From positions 124,001 through 188,000 of the forward strand of contig NZ_KI519494.1 of the NCBI RefSeq assembly GCF_000482745.1: a DNA stretch of 64,000 nt. The letters are read 5' to 3'. Source of the DNA: Oleidesulfovibrio alaskensis DSM 16109. Lineage in GTDB: Bacteria; Desulfobacterota; Desulfovibrionia; Desulfovibrionales; Desulfovibrionaceae. Position 1 is the first letter of the stretch, and each line of letters starts with the position of its first letter. The notes under the pieces are model-generated. The model was not told where the DNA came from. It saw only the letters and a program-made list of their open reading frames with translations, and searched no databases. Of this stretch, positions 32,602 through 40,894 are shown piece after piece. The position numbers and the translations under genes were made by a program.

Positions 32602-35010
32602 ATGGAACTGTTCGCCACAGACCTGGAAAGGCTGGCGTTTCTACTGGAGGCCGATGCGGCGCTGACTCTCGATCCCGACACGCTCGGGACCGAGGCCGCC
32701 GAACAGTCCGCTCCTGAAGAGCTCCCTCCCGAGAAACGCCCCAAGTACATCACCAACTACATCGGCAGTAAGCAGAAGCTCGTCGACTGGATCTGGAAGC
32801 ATACCCCGGAAGGCACTGGCACGGTGCTGGACGCCTTTTCGGGATCTGCGGTCGTGGCCTACATGTACAAGACCAAGGGCCTGCAGGTCATCGCCAACGA
32901 CCGGCTCCGCTACTGCCACCATGCCGCCAAGGCGATCATCGAGAACAACTCGGTTCGCCTGAGCGAGGACGAGATCGAAGCGCTTCTGGCCGACAACGCC
33001 AAGGCGGGCAGCTTCGTCCAGGACAACTTCAAGGGCATTTTCTTCGCCAAGGGCGTCCATGCGCTGATCGACACCATCCGCGCCAACTGCGACAAGCTCT
33101 CCGGCTTCAAGAAAGACATCGCCCTGTTCGGCCTCGGCAAAACCTGCATGAGCGGCAAGGGCGGCTTCGGCCACTTCTCGTCGTCCACCGATTATGGCCG
33201 CCGCCAGGACACCCCCGACGAGTTCAAGGATCGTCTGCGCAAGAACCTGCAGCGCATCAACGCCCTGGTCTTCGACAACGACAAGGAGAACAAGGCGCAC
33301 CGGCAGGACATCAACGACCTGCTGCCGAAAGCCAAGGCGGATCTGGCCTACTTCGACCCGCCTTACGCCACCGAGTTTTCGACCACCAACTACGAGCGGG
33401 CCTACCACTTCGTGGAGGGGCTCATGACCTATTGGGAAGGGCTCGAAATCAAAGCAGACACCAAGGTCAAGTATTACGAGACCGACCACAAGACCGTCAC
33501 CAAGGCCAACGCCAGCGAGTTCTTCCAGACCTTTCTCGGCAACGCCAAACACATCCCGAACTGGCTGATCTCCTACCGCGATCACGCCTATCCCAACGAG
33601 CAGGAGATGAAGCGGATCATCGGCTCCTTCGGCAAACAGAGCCGGATGAAGTCCAAGGATCACCACTACGCCATCACCTCCAAGCACGGCGAGGCTTCCA
33701 ATGCCAAGGAGCGTCTGTTCGTCTGCGCTCCCGGGGCCAAGGCCAGCGCCGAGCGGGAGGAGAAACCCGTTCCGATGGCCGCCGCAGCGAACTTTCACAC
33801 CAGCATTCCCGTGGACATCCGGCTGGGTGAAGGCGAACGCCTCGCGACCGAGGCCATGGATGTCGGCTCGGCGGGCGACCCTCAGTTCAGCTTCGTGCTC
33901 TGCCGCACCGGGACCAACAAGAACGGCGACCACTTCACCGCTGAGGAGTTGTCCGGTCGGCACATGACGGCCGTGAACAAGAAGGTCGATCTGCAGCATT
34001 CGCAGGAGTTCAACGACATCGTCGGTGGCATCGTCGCCGCCGACTACCTGGAGGACGACAACGGCGGCCGCGTGGAATGCGTCGGCGAGCTGTACGTCCA
34101 CGACACCCCGGCCGCCCGGCTGGCCTACAAGCTGATGAAGCGCGGGATCATCTCCCAAGTCTCCATGGAGTGCGACTACCAGGAAGGCGAATGTTCGGTC
34201 TGCCACAAGCGCTTCCAGAACAAGGCCGACTACTGCACACACCTGCGCAAATTCAAGGGCCGTGATTTCAACGGCCAACCCGTTTTCGAGATTCTGCACG
34301 GCGTCACTTTCACCGGACTGGGACTGCTCGACCGCAAAGGCGCGGACGAGAACGCCAGGATTCTGCAGGTGGCGTCCCTTCAGAGCCAGCCCGACCAATC
34401 CCAACCCGAAGGAGATTCCATGATGGAAGACAAAACCAAACCCACCGATGACCAGGCCGCCAAGACTGAATCTGACGCGGCCAAGAAGAAACCGGCCCAG
34501 CAGGAAGGCGATCCTGCCCGCGTTTCCGACCTGGAAAAGGAAAACCGGCAGCTCAAAGCCCAGGTGGCCGAGCTGCAGAAACGAGTCCAGGAACTGGAAG
34601 CCGAACAAAAGGCGGTCGCCTGCCGCTCCCGGGCCAAGAAGCTGCTCACCCGGCTGGAAAAGCAGGGACTCTCTTTCGCTTCCGAGGAGGACCGGGAAGC
34701 CGAACTGAAACGCCTGGCCGAACTGTCCGACGAAGCCTTCGCCGCCACCGAGGCCGCTTACGAACGCCTGCCCAAATCGGCCAAAGCGGACAAGGACAAG
34801 GAAGAGAAACCCACCGACAGCGACCAGGGCGGCAAGCCCGCCGCCAAGGCATCGACGGAAACCCCGCTGCGCAGCGACGCCGGTGTCCGGCCCCACGATG
34901 TGGACGACCGCAAGGTATCGCTCGAGGACCGCCTGCGCGACGGGTTCATGGCCGCTTACCGCAACCGTGTCGGCGAGGACTCTCCCGAACACTCGGAAAT
35001 CAACGCATAA
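32602..35010 (+). CDS. D12-type DNA adenine methyltransferase fused to prohead protease-like and scaffold domains
   Basis: 802 residues from the ATG at 32602 (GGAG, six bases). Residues about 45-375 are a D12-class N6-adenine methyltransferase: 'YITNYIGSKQKLVDWI', the SAM-binding 'DAFSGSAVVAYMYK' and the catalytic 'FDPPY' (251-255). Residues about 390-600 resemble a capsid maturation protease with 'FVLCRTGTNKNGDHFT', 'VDLQHSQEFNDIVGGIV' and 'MKRGIISQVSMECDY' plus an inserted 'CSVCHKRF' finger. Residues 607-802 are an Asp/Lys-rich coiled-coil scaffold. Protease-scaffold fusions are common before capsid genes; the methyltransferase at the front is not. The frame is continuous, so this is a fusion and not two genes. 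Confidence 0.85.
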   Translation: MELFATDLERLAFLLEADAALTLDPDTLGTEAAEQSAPEELPPEKRPKYITNYIGSKQKLVDWIWKHTPEGTGTVLDAFSGSAVVAYMYKTKGLQVIANDRLRYCHHAAKAIIENNSVRLSEDEIEALLADNAKAGSFVQDNFKGIFFAKGVHALIDTIRANCDKLSGFKKDIALFGLGKTCMSGKGGFGHFSSSTDYGRRQDTPDEFKDRLRKNLQRINALVFDNDKENKAHRQDINDLLPKAKADLAYFDPPYATEFSTTNYERAYHFVEGLMTYWEGLEIKADTKVKYYETDHKTVTKANASEFFQTFLGNAKHIPNWLISYRDHAYPNEQEMKRIIGSFGKQSRMKSKDHHYAITSKHGEASNAKERLFVCAPGAKASAEREEKPVPMAAAANFHTSIPVDIRLGEGERLATEAMDVGSAGDPQFSFVLCRTGTNKNGDHFTAEELSGRHMTAVNKKVDLQHSQEFNDIVGGIVAADYLEDDNGGRVECVGELYVHDTPAARLAYKLMKRGIISQVSMECDYQEGECSVCHKRFQNKADYCTHLRKFKGRDFNGQPVFEILHGVTFTGLGLLDRKGADENARILQVASLQSQPDQSQPEGDSMMEDKTKPTDDQAAKTESDAAKKKPAQQEGDPARVSDLEKENRQLKAQVAELQKRVQELEAEQKAVACRSRAKKLLTRLEKQGLSFASEEDREAELKRLAELSDEAFAATEAAYERLPKSAKADKDKEEKPTDSDQGGKPAAKASTETPLRSDAGVRPHDVDDRKVSLEDRLRDGFMAAYRNRVGEDSPEHSEINA
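34420..35010 (+). CDS. Scaffold protein from an internal in-frame start
   Basis: The 3' third of the fusion gene can be made alone: AAGGAG (34409-34414) lies five bases before an in-frame ATG at 34420, giving 196 residues. The product is a charged coiled coil ('VSDLEKENRQLKAQVAELQKRVQELEAEQKA') with Lys/Glu-rich flanks, the usual scaffold composition. Lambda Nu3 inside gene C is the classic precedent for a scaffold nested in a protease gene. Confidence 0.7.
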   Translation: MMEDKTKPTDDQAAKTESDAAKKKPAQQEGDPARVSDLEKENRQLKAQVAELQKRVQELEAEQKAVACRSRAKKLLTRLEKQGLSFASEEDREAELKRLAELSDEAFAATEAAYERLPKSAKADKDKEEKPTDSDQGGKPAAKASTETPLRSDAGVRPHDVDDRKVSLEDRLRDGFMAAYRNRVGEDSPEHSEINA

Positions 35011-35022
35011 GGAGGAAACACC

Positions 35023-35385
35023 ATGTCATTCATCAATCCGTGTCACCGCAGCCTCGCCTATGGCGACGGCCACATCCAGGGCGACGGCCAACTCGGCCAG
35101 GTGGTCCGCGTGGTCGGCGACGACCTGTTCGCCGTCAACACCGATCCCACCAAGCGCTCCTTCGGCATCCTGATCAAGGACTACGCCGGTGGCGAAATGC
35201 CCGGCATTTACTGTGACGGCGGCGTCTACGAGACCGACGCCTTCGAAGGGACCGTCGTCGCCGGAGACGACCTGAAAGTTTCGGCGAGCGGTCGCCTGAC
35301 CAACGGCGTCGCGGCCGGAGAGCACGTCGTCGCCCACGCCATTTCCGTACAGAGCGGCGTCCTCAAATTCCGCCTGCTCGTATAA
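35023..35385 (+). CDS. Capsid decoration protein (probable)
   Basis: 120 residues, AAGGAGG ribosome site. Beta-rich and Gly-rich ('GDGQLGQVVRVVGDDLFAVNTDP', 'GTVVAGDDLKVSASGRLTNGVAAGEHVVAHAIS'), a pattern shared with head decoration/stabilisation proteins that sit on capsid lattices. It lies between scaffold and major capsid gene, the usual position. Confidence 0.75.
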   Translation: MSFINPCHRSLAYGDGHIQGDGQLGQVVRVVGDDLFAVNTDPTKRSFGILIKDYAGGEMPGIYCDGGVYETDAFEGTVVAGDDLKVSASGRLTNGVAAGEHVVAHAISVQSGVLKFRLLV

Positions 35386-35403
35386 CCCAAGGAGCCAACG
35401 CAC

Positions 35404-36267
35404 ATGAAAACCAATCAGTTGAAGATCCATTCCCAGGAATACATGGAAACCATGGCGCGGCTCATGAGCGAGGCTCTCGAGTCGCCCGAAGGCATGCGAG
35501 CGCTTGCCGCCGCCATTGCCGCGCCCATCGAACAAGAGATCAAGCGCAAGGAGATCTCCTCGCTGCTGCTCACCAAGCACACGCTGCCCAAGGGCGAACG
35601 TCCGGTCTACCAGAAGAAACCGACCGTGAAGGCCCACTGGATCAGCAAGGACGGCGACGCCCAGGAGCAGGAGGTGGGCAAGGACGAGGTCGAGTTTCCC
35701 ACCAACCGCATCCACTCCAACCCGATGGTGGACGTTTCCGTCCTCAAAAACGGCAACATCGGCACGCTGATGGACATTCAGACCAGCGCCGCCGACGCCA
35801 TCCGCAAGGAGATGGACCGCCGCACCATCTCGGTGCTCTCCTCGGCCATCCCGGCGGCCAACACCATTGAGGTCACCGGCGACCTGCTCACCGAAGAGGC
35901 GCTGAACGAAGCCATCTCGATCATCGAGGACCTGGAGCTGTCGGTGAAGTACATCGTCATGCGCGGCCGCCGGTTCAACGACATGCGCGGTTGGAACCTC
36001 GATCCCCAGACCAAGCTCGAGCTGCGCCAGAAGGGTGTCATCAAGAACTACGGCACCGGCGGCATTCTGCTGACCGCCTCCATGCCGCTGGACGAGATCA
36101 TCATCGTCCCGGATGAAGAGGTCGGCAAGATGCCGGTGCGCGAAAACCTGAAGACGGAGTCCATCGACCAGAAGACCCGGTTCAAGACCGGCTGGCTGGT
36201 GTGGTCAGAGATCGGTCAGGGCATTACCCGCCCCGACATCATGGCCAAGGTCAAACTGGTTCCGTAA
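35404..36267 (+). CDS. Major capsid protein
   Basis: 287 residues. N-terminal helices (to about residue 55) are followed by an HK97-like body with the long central helix near 'TLMDIQTSAADAIRKEMDRRTISVLSSAIPA' and late P-domain/A-domain strands ('GGILLTASMPLDEIIIVPDEEVGKMPVRENLKTE'). Position right after scaffold and decoration genes supports it. It assembles into the icosahedral shell. A short form without the delta domain of HK97 is consistent with a separate scaffold. Confidence 0.88.
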   Translation: MKTNQLKIHSQEYMETMARLMSEALESPEGMRALAAAIAAPIEQEIKRKEISSLLLTKHTLPKGERPVYQKKPTVKAHWISKDGDAQEQEVGKDEVEFPTNRIHSNPMVDVSVLKNGNIGTLMDIQTSAADAIRKEMDRRTISVLSSAIPAANTIEVTGDLLTEEALNEAISIIEDLELSVKYIVMRGRRFNDMRGWNLDPQTKLELRQKGVIKNYGTGGILLTASMPLDEIIIVPDEEVGKMPVRENLKTESIDQKTRFKTGWLVWSEIGQGITRPDIMAKVKLVP

Positions 36268-36285
36268 TCCGGGAGGTGATGTGAC

Positions 36286-36645
36286 ATGAATCGAATCAAG
36301 AACATCCGTCCCGGCGTTCTGGTGATCCCCGACGCCGGGTTGAAGCTCAAGCCCGGTCAGGTGGTCGAGGTGGAACGCCTCACCAAGCAGATCCAGGCGG
36401 CGCTCAAGAACGGCCGCCTGGCCATGGCCGACAAACCGAAGCAGGAACCGCTCGCCCCTCCAGAGCCCGACCAGGACGCGGAACCGGTGGACCTGAGCAA
36501 GCTCTCCGCCACCGACGCGATTTCCAAGGTCAACGAGGAGGCCAATCCGGAGACCCTCAAGGGCTACATGGAAACCGAGAAACGCCGCACGGTGATCGAC
36601 GCGCTCAAGAGCCGTCTGGAGGGCCTGCAAGGTGCTGCTGAGTGA
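36286..36645 (+). CDS. Unknown head-region protein
   Basis: 119 residues, GGAGG upstream. N-terminal 'IRPGVLVIPDAGLKLKPGQVVEVERLTKQIQAALKNGRL' looks like a small beta fold, then a proline-rich acidic linker and a helical C-terminus. Similar small proteins follow capsid genes in many phages, but I cannot assign a function. It overlaps the next gene by 14 bases. Confidence 0.7.
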   Translation: MNRIKNIRPGVLVIPDAGLKLKPGQVVEVERLTKQIQAALKNGRLAMADKPKQEPLAPPEPDQDAEPVDLSKLSATDAISKVNEEANPETLKGYMETEKRRTVIDALKSRLEGLQGAAE

Positions 36646-37096
36646 CCTGATCGCCGACCTGCGGCTCGACCTGTCCGATCCGGGCGCATCTCTCTTCGAG
36701 GACCAGACTCTGGAGAGATGCGTCCGGAAGGCCGTTTTCCGGGTCGGCCGTGACCTCGACCAATCGCTGACGATCACGGCCGGAGAGATCACCCCCGATC
36801 CCACCGGCGAGGTCCGCGAGCTTCTGGTGATCATGGCGCAGATCCACGCCTGCCAGGTCATGCGTTCGGCCACCGCCAACGCCTTCTCCTTTTCCAGCGG
36901 CGACAAGCGGGTGGACAAAACCGGCCAGCCCGGCCACTGGGCCAAGCTCGAGGCCGATCTGCTCGCGGACTACCGGCAACGCATCGCCGAACTGTTACCT
37001 ACCGCGCAGGTTGATCCTGAATCCTACATCCTGACCCCGAGCGGACTCACTCCGGTCATCTACGAACAAGGGATAGACCTCGATGTTGTTGAATGA
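36632..37096 (+). CDS. Head-tail connector (gp6/adaptor-like)
   Basis: 154 residues, GTG start with GGAGG nine bases upstream. Helical ('LLSDLIADLRLDLSDPGASLFEDQTLERCVRKAVFRVGRDLDQ', then 'ELLVIMAQIHACQVMRS'), the typical fold of adaptor proteins that bind below the portal. Its order after the capsid gene and before head-closure and tail-completion genes fits. Confidence 0.75.
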   Translation: MLLSDLIADLRLDLSDPGASLFEDQTLERCVRKAVFRVGRDLDQSLTITAGEITPDPTGEVRELLVIMAQIHACQVMRSATANAFSFSSGDKRVDKTGQPGHWAKLEADLLADYRQRIAELLPTAQVDPESYILTPSGLTPVIYEQGIDLDVVE

Positions 37097-37442
37097 CCGG
37101 GAACGCGCTGAAGCCGTGGCCGACGTCGCCCGGCTGATCCTCTCCTCGGGCCAGACCGCACGCGTCCTGCGGGTGGTTCCCGGCGAGCGGCTCTACGGCA
37201 CCGACGATGCCGAATACACGGAAATCTCCGTCATCCCCCTCGAACTGAACGAAACCCCGCCGGAGGAGCTTAGCGGCAAGATCGACGCGCTCGCCTGTGT
37301 CCTTCCGGATGCCGACGTCCAGGGTGAAGACCGCCTGGCCGCAGACTGGGAAACCTATCGCATACAGAGTGTGGAAGAAGAACACTTCTTCGGCACTGTC
37401 ACTCACAAGAATCTGCAACTGGTGAAGCTCAATGGGCGTTAG
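37083..37442 (+). CDS. Head closure protein (probable)
   Basis: 119 residues, overlapping the previous gene by 14 bases. Beta-rich ('ARVLRVVPGERLYGTDDAEYTEISVIPLELN...WETYRIQSVEEEHFFGTVTHKNLQLVKLN'), like stopper proteins that close the connector after packaging. The assignment rests on fold type and order more than on motifs. Confidence 0.65.
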   Translation: MLLNDRERAEAVADVARLILSSGQTARVLRVVPGERLYGTDDAEYTEISVIPLELNETPPEELSGKIDALACVLPDADVQGEDRLAADWETYRIQSVEEEHFFGTVTHKNLQLVKLNGR

Positions 37443-37917
37443 GCGGACCGGTGACTGGGACAAGGCCCGCGCCAAGCTGACCACCGGCATGGGGCCGCGC
37501 CTGGCCACGGCCCTGCGTCAGGCCACGATCCGCAACGCCCTTTTTCTGGTGCGCGAGATTCAGCGGGGGATTCGCTCCCAGGCCCCGGGCGGACAGGCCT
37601 TCGTGAAACTCGCCGAGAGCACCACCCTGCGCAAAGGCTCAAGCAAGGCGCTCATCGACACCGGCTTTCTGGTCAACGCCATCACCCAAAAAATCATGGC
37701 AGACAAGGCGTTCGTCGGCCTGCTGCGCGGCACCGTCAACAAGGACGGGGAAGACATGGTGAACATCGGTGCCGTCATGGAGTACGGAGCCACCATCAAA
37801 CATCCGAACGGCGCGACCATCATCATCCCCGCCAGACCTTTTCTACATCCGGTGATGGAGAAGTACCGCGAGCAGATCCTCCAGAACTATCGTGAGGCGA
37901 TCCGCTCCGCGCTTTGA
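37432..37917 (+). CDS. Tail completion / virion morphogenesis protein (Mu gpG / HK97 gp10-like)
   Basis: 161 residues, overlapping the previous gene by 11 bases. 'GPRLATALRQATIRNALFLVREIQRGIRSQAPGGQAFVKLAESTTLRKGSSKALIDTGFLVNAITQKI' and 'VNIGAVMEYGATIKHPNGATIIIPARPFLHPVMEKYR' match the phage virion morphogenesis family that joins tails to heads. It is the last gene of the head unit. Confidence 0.85.
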   Translation: MGVRRTGDWDKARAKLTTGMGPRLATALRQATIRNALFLVREIQRGIRSQAPGGQAFVKLAESTTLRKGSSKALIDTGFLVNAITQKIMADKAFVGLLRGTVNKDGEDMVNIGAVMEYGATIKHPNGATIIIPARPFLHPVMEKYREQILQNYREAIRSAL

Positions 37918-37920
37918 GCC

Positions 37921-37953
37921 TCCGACACATCGCCAGCGCTTCCGGTAAGTAAC
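37921..37953 (+). promoter_or_regulatory. Phage promoter-like element, copy 6
   Basis: TCCGAC, 13 bases beginning ACATCGCC, then TTCCGGTAAGTAAC. It starts three bases after the stop of the head unit and only 23 bases before the next start codon, which leaves a very short leader if it is a promoter. Confidence 0.72.
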
Positions 37954-37976
37954 CAGGCAGAAAACGGAGGCGTCCC

Positions 37977-38600
37977 TTGAGCACGATACAGACCGTCACA
38001 GAAACCCTGATCCGCCTGGCCAAGCAGGCCATCCATCCGGACACCGTGCTGGTGTTCCCGGATGACCTGTTCGAGGTCCAGCGCACCCCCAGCGTCATCC
38101 TCCAGGGGCCGAAACTGACGGAAGACCGTTTCCGCCGCAGCCAGAGCCGCCTATTCGAGAAGAATGTTGCGGAGCTGACTTTCGAGGAGTGCCGGTTTCC
38201 CAGGCTCTATCACCTCGATTTCGATCTGGTGGTGACCGTGGACCGGGAGGCCGAACTGCTCGGTTTTCACGAGTCGGTATCGCGGTTCCTCCAGCTTTAC
38301 CCGGAGATCGCCATCGCCGACCAGGGCAGTTTGAACCTCACTGAACTGGTTCCTCTGGGCGGTCTGGCCCGGGTGAACCTCTCCAACCTCCGGCAAAGCT
38401 CCGGACGCATCCGTATCGAATCCTGCCCGGTGTACGACGGCGACCTGCGCGACGGTCGGCTGATCCGGGACCGGACCTTCCAGTTTCATGTCGCACATCC
38501 CTGTGCTCCACCCCTTCGGGGCGACCTGCGGTCGTGCCAACCGGCTGTCCTGCCGGTTGGTCACGGCGACGTGACAGAGCAACGAACCATTCAACCGTAA
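37977..38600 (+). CDS. Tail terminator-like protein
   Basis: 207 residues from a TTG with GGAGG six bases upstream. Residues 1-165 ('TIQTVTETLIRLAKQAIHPDTVLVFPDDLFEVQRTPSVILQGPKL...') look like a tail-tube terminator or related minor tail protein that stops tube growth. The last 33 residues are Pro/Arg/Cys-rich and of different character; they are encoded by a run of perfect hairpins (38493-38575), so the original C-terminus was probably extended or replaced by that insertion. Confidence 0.7.
   Translation: MSTIQTVTETLIRLAKQAIHPDTVLVFPDDLFEVQRTPSVILQGPKLTEDRFRRSQSRLFEKNVAELTFEECRFPRLYHLDFDLVVTVDREAELLGFHESVSRFLQLYPEIAIADQGSLNLTELVPLGGLARVNLSNLRQSSGRIRIESCPVYDGDLRDGRLIRDRTFQFHVAHPCAPPLRGDLRSCQPAVLPVGHGDVTEQRTIQP
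38493..38575 (+). other. Five consecutive perfect RNA hairpins
   Basis: Stems in order: 38493-38497/38502-38506 (5 bp), 38512-38514/38519-38521 inside CCC-C(TTCG)G-GG (a UUCG tetraloop), 38522-38526/38530-38534 (5 bp), 38537-38545/38552-38560 (9 bp), 38560-38565/38570-38575 (6 bp, GCGA loop of GNRA type). All pair perfectly and are packed almost without gaps, in the end of a coding frame and 38 bases before the next gene. No T-run follows, so it is not a simple terminator. Candidates: structured regulatory RNA, REP-like mobile palindrome, or mRNA processing/protection element. Confidence 0.7.
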
Positions 38601-38612
38601 AGGAGAACAACC

Positions 38613-38870
38613 GTGATCGAGATCAGAAACCTGCAGTTCCAACCCCTGACGTTCAACCTCTCCGGCCAGGGAACCCTCCACCTCGGGCCGCGAGAACGCA
38701 AGAGCATCGCCCGCAAGGACCTCTCCGCCGAGATCAAGACCGCCGGAAAACGCGGACTGGTGCGCATCACCGACCTGACCGGCGGCGCGGAACCGGAGCC
38801 GGAAAAGCCCACGGCGACCGAGGACGCCGGAACCGATGAGGCCAAGACCACCAGCAAGCGGAGGAAATAA
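38613..38870 (+). CDS. Unknown small tail-region protein
   Basis: 85 residues, GTG start with AAGGAGAA upstream. 'IEIRNLQFQPLTFNLSGQGTLHLGPRERKSIARKDL' is a small beta domain; the C-terminus is an acidic/basic low-complexity tail. Such proteins precede the tail sheath gene in several contractile phages. Function unknown. Confidence 0.7.
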   Translation: MIEIRNLQFQPLTFNLSGQGTLHLGPRERKSIARKDLSAEIKTAGKRGLVRITDLTGGAEPEPEKPTATEDAGTDEAKTTSKRRK

Positions 38871-38872
38871 TC

Positions 38873-40402
38873 ATGCCGACCTATCTATCGCCCGGGATTT
38901 ACACCCGGGAAACGGACTTCAGTTTCTATGTGAAGCAAATCTCGACCTCGTCGGCCGCCATGGTCGGGGTGGCCGAGAAAGGTCCGATCAACAAGCCCGT
39001 GCTGGTGACGAGCTGGGAACAGTTCATCAACCGTTTCGGCTCCTACATCAATGAAAGCTATCTGGCCTACGCCGCCCGGGCGTTTTTCGACAACGGCGGC
39101 TCGGTCCTCTACGTCACCCGCATCGCCCATCTCACCGATCCCACCGACCGGGACACCCTGACGGCGCTGAAGTCTTCCATCGTGCTGCAGAACCGGGAGG
39201 CGACGCCCGCCGACGCCCTGCGGATCGAGGCCGTGAACGAAGGCGTCTGGGGCGACCGGCTCTCCGTCTCCATCGAGGACGGCTCCCTTGACCCGACCAA
39301 CCATTTCAACCTGGTGGTCCGGCATAAAGGCGATGTGGTCGAGGTGTTCAAGGATCTGAGCATGGACGAGACGCTGCCGAACCACGTGGAGCTGGCGATC
39401 AACGACCGCTCGGATTTCATCCTGATCCAGGATCTGTCCACAGCAACGGGAACGCCCGGCGACCGCCCGGCATTGGGCGTGTTCACGCTCAGCGGCGGTG
39501 ACAACGGGCTCACCGATCTGGCCGATGCGGACTTCATCGGCGATCCCTCGCAGCATACCGGCCTCTATGGCTTTGACGAGATCGACGCCCTGAACCTGCT
39601 GATGGTCCCCGGCGTCACCACAGTGCCGGTCATCAACGCTGGAATCGCCTATGCCGAGGGGCGCAAGGATCTGCTGTTCATCGCCGACACGCCCATGCAC
39701 CTGGAGCCGCTCGAAGCGGTCGACTTCCGCAAGGGACAAGGGATGTACAGCCACGCGGCATTCAACTCCTCCTACGCGGCGCTCTACTATCCCTGGCTGG
39801 AGATCAGCGATCCGGTCAACTCGCGCAAAAAGCTGGTGCCGCCCTGCGGCGCGGTGGCGGGCTGCATCGCCCGCAGCGACCAGAAGACCAACGTCTGGAA
39901 CGCGCCCGCCGGTATTGACCGTGGCCGCATCTTCAACACGCTCTCCCTGGCCTACAAGACCAGCCGTGGCGAGCGCGATGTGCTCTATCCGGAAGGGGTC
40001 AACGTCATCGCCGTGTTCCCCGACACCGGCATCAACATCTGGGGCCAGAAGACGCTGCAAAGCCAGCCCTCGGCCGTGGACCGCATCAACGTCCGCCGTC
40101 TGATGATGTTTATGGAGGAAGCCATCTCGGAATCCTCCCGCTTCGTGGTGTTCGAGCCGAACCATCCCCAGACCTGGCGTGCCCTCGGCCGCCTGATCAA
40201 CCCCTTCCTTCAGGACATCAAGGACAAGGGTGGCCTCTACGACTTCGCCTTCCAGTGCGACGAGGAGACCAACACCCCGGCGGTCATCGACCGCAACGAA
40301 ATGGTGGCCCGCGTGTTCGTCAAGCCGACCAAGACGGCGGAGTTCATCGAGCTGAACTTCATCCTGACCAGCACCGGCGCGGACTTCAAAGAAATCATCT
40401 AA
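38873..40402 (+). CDS. Tail sheath protein
   Basis: 509 residues. The N-terminus 'YLSPGIYTRETDFSFYVKQISTSSAAMVGVAEKGPINKPVLVTSWEQFINRFGSYI' is diagnostic of contractile-tail sheaths. The C-terminus ('RINVRRLMMFMEEAISESSRFVVFEPNHPQTWRALGRLINPFLQDI...VKPTKTAEFIELNFILT') forms the conserved core that links to the tube and to neighbouring subunits. It proves a myovirus-type contractile tail. Confidence 0.96.
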   Translation: MPTYLSPGIYTRETDFSFYVKQISTSSAAMVGVAEKGPINKPVLVTSWEQFINRFGSYINESYLAYAARAFFDNGGSVLYVTRIAHLTDPTDRDTLTALKSSIVLQNREATPADALRIEAVNEGVWGDRLSVSIEDGSLDPTNHFNLVVRHKGDVVEVFKDLSMDETLPNHVELAINDRSDFILIQDLSTATGTPGDRPALGVFTLSGGDNGLTDLADADFIGDPSQHTGLYGFDEIDALNLLMVPGVTTVPVINAGIAYAEGRKDLLFIADTPMHLEPLEAVDFRKGQGMYSHAAFNSSYAALYYPWLEISDPVNSRKKLVPPCGAVAGCIARSDQKTNVWNAPAGIDRGRIFNTLSLAYKTSRGERDVLYPEGVNVIAVFPDTGINIWGQKTLQSQPSAVDRINVRRLMMFMEEAISESSRFVVFEPNHPQTWRALGRLINPFLQDIKDKGGLYDFAFQCDEETNTPAVIDRNEMVARVFVKPTKTAEFIELNFILTSTGADFKEII

Positions 40403-40417
40403 CGGGAGAACACGGCT

Positions 40418-40879
40418 ATGAGAAGCGGAAACATGCCCAAAAGCCTTTACCAGAACTGGCAGTTTGCCATCGAGGTAAACGGCTTCGACGTGGCCCTGTT
40501 CCACAAGGGACAGGAGCCCAAAACCGAATTCGAGGAAGTGGCCTTCGCCCCGGCCGGGTCCATGTTCGACCAAAAGGTGGCGGGCCGGGTCAAGTTCGAG
40601 GACATCACCCTCGAGAAAGGCAACCTGCAGGACGGCTCCGACGAGGCGGCCCGCGAATGGATCAAGAAACAGGTGGACGTGAACGCCGTCACCGGTGGTC
40701 TTCCGGCTGACTACATGCGCGACATCGATGTTGTCCGCTACGACCGCACCGGCAACGAGACCCGCCGCTGGACACTGCACGGGGCCTGGGTGAAGGCGCT
40801 TGAATATGACGAGCTCGAGGGCGGCAACACCGAGAACACCATCGAGAAGCTCACCATCTGCTTCCAATACTGGACCTAA
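40418..40879 (+). CDS. Tail tube protein
   Basis: 153 residues, GGGAG upstream of the first ATG (a second in-frame ATG at 40433 is possible). 'NWQFAIEVNGFDVALFHKGQEPKTEFEEVAFAPAGSMFDQKVAGRVKFEDITLEKG' and 'DVVRYDRTGNETRRWTLHGAWVKALEYDEL' match T4 gp19-like tubes, which stack as hexameric rings inside the sheath. Confidence 0.93.
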   Translation: MRSGNMPKSLYQNWQFAIEVNGFDVALFHKGQEPKTEFEEVAFAPAGSMFDQKVAGRVKFEDITLEKGNLQDGSDEAAREWIKKQVDVNAVTGGLPADYMRDIDVVRYDRTGNETRRWTLHGAWVKALEYDELEGGNTENTIEKLTICFQYWT

Positions 40880-40894
40880 ACCGGAGGATCGACC

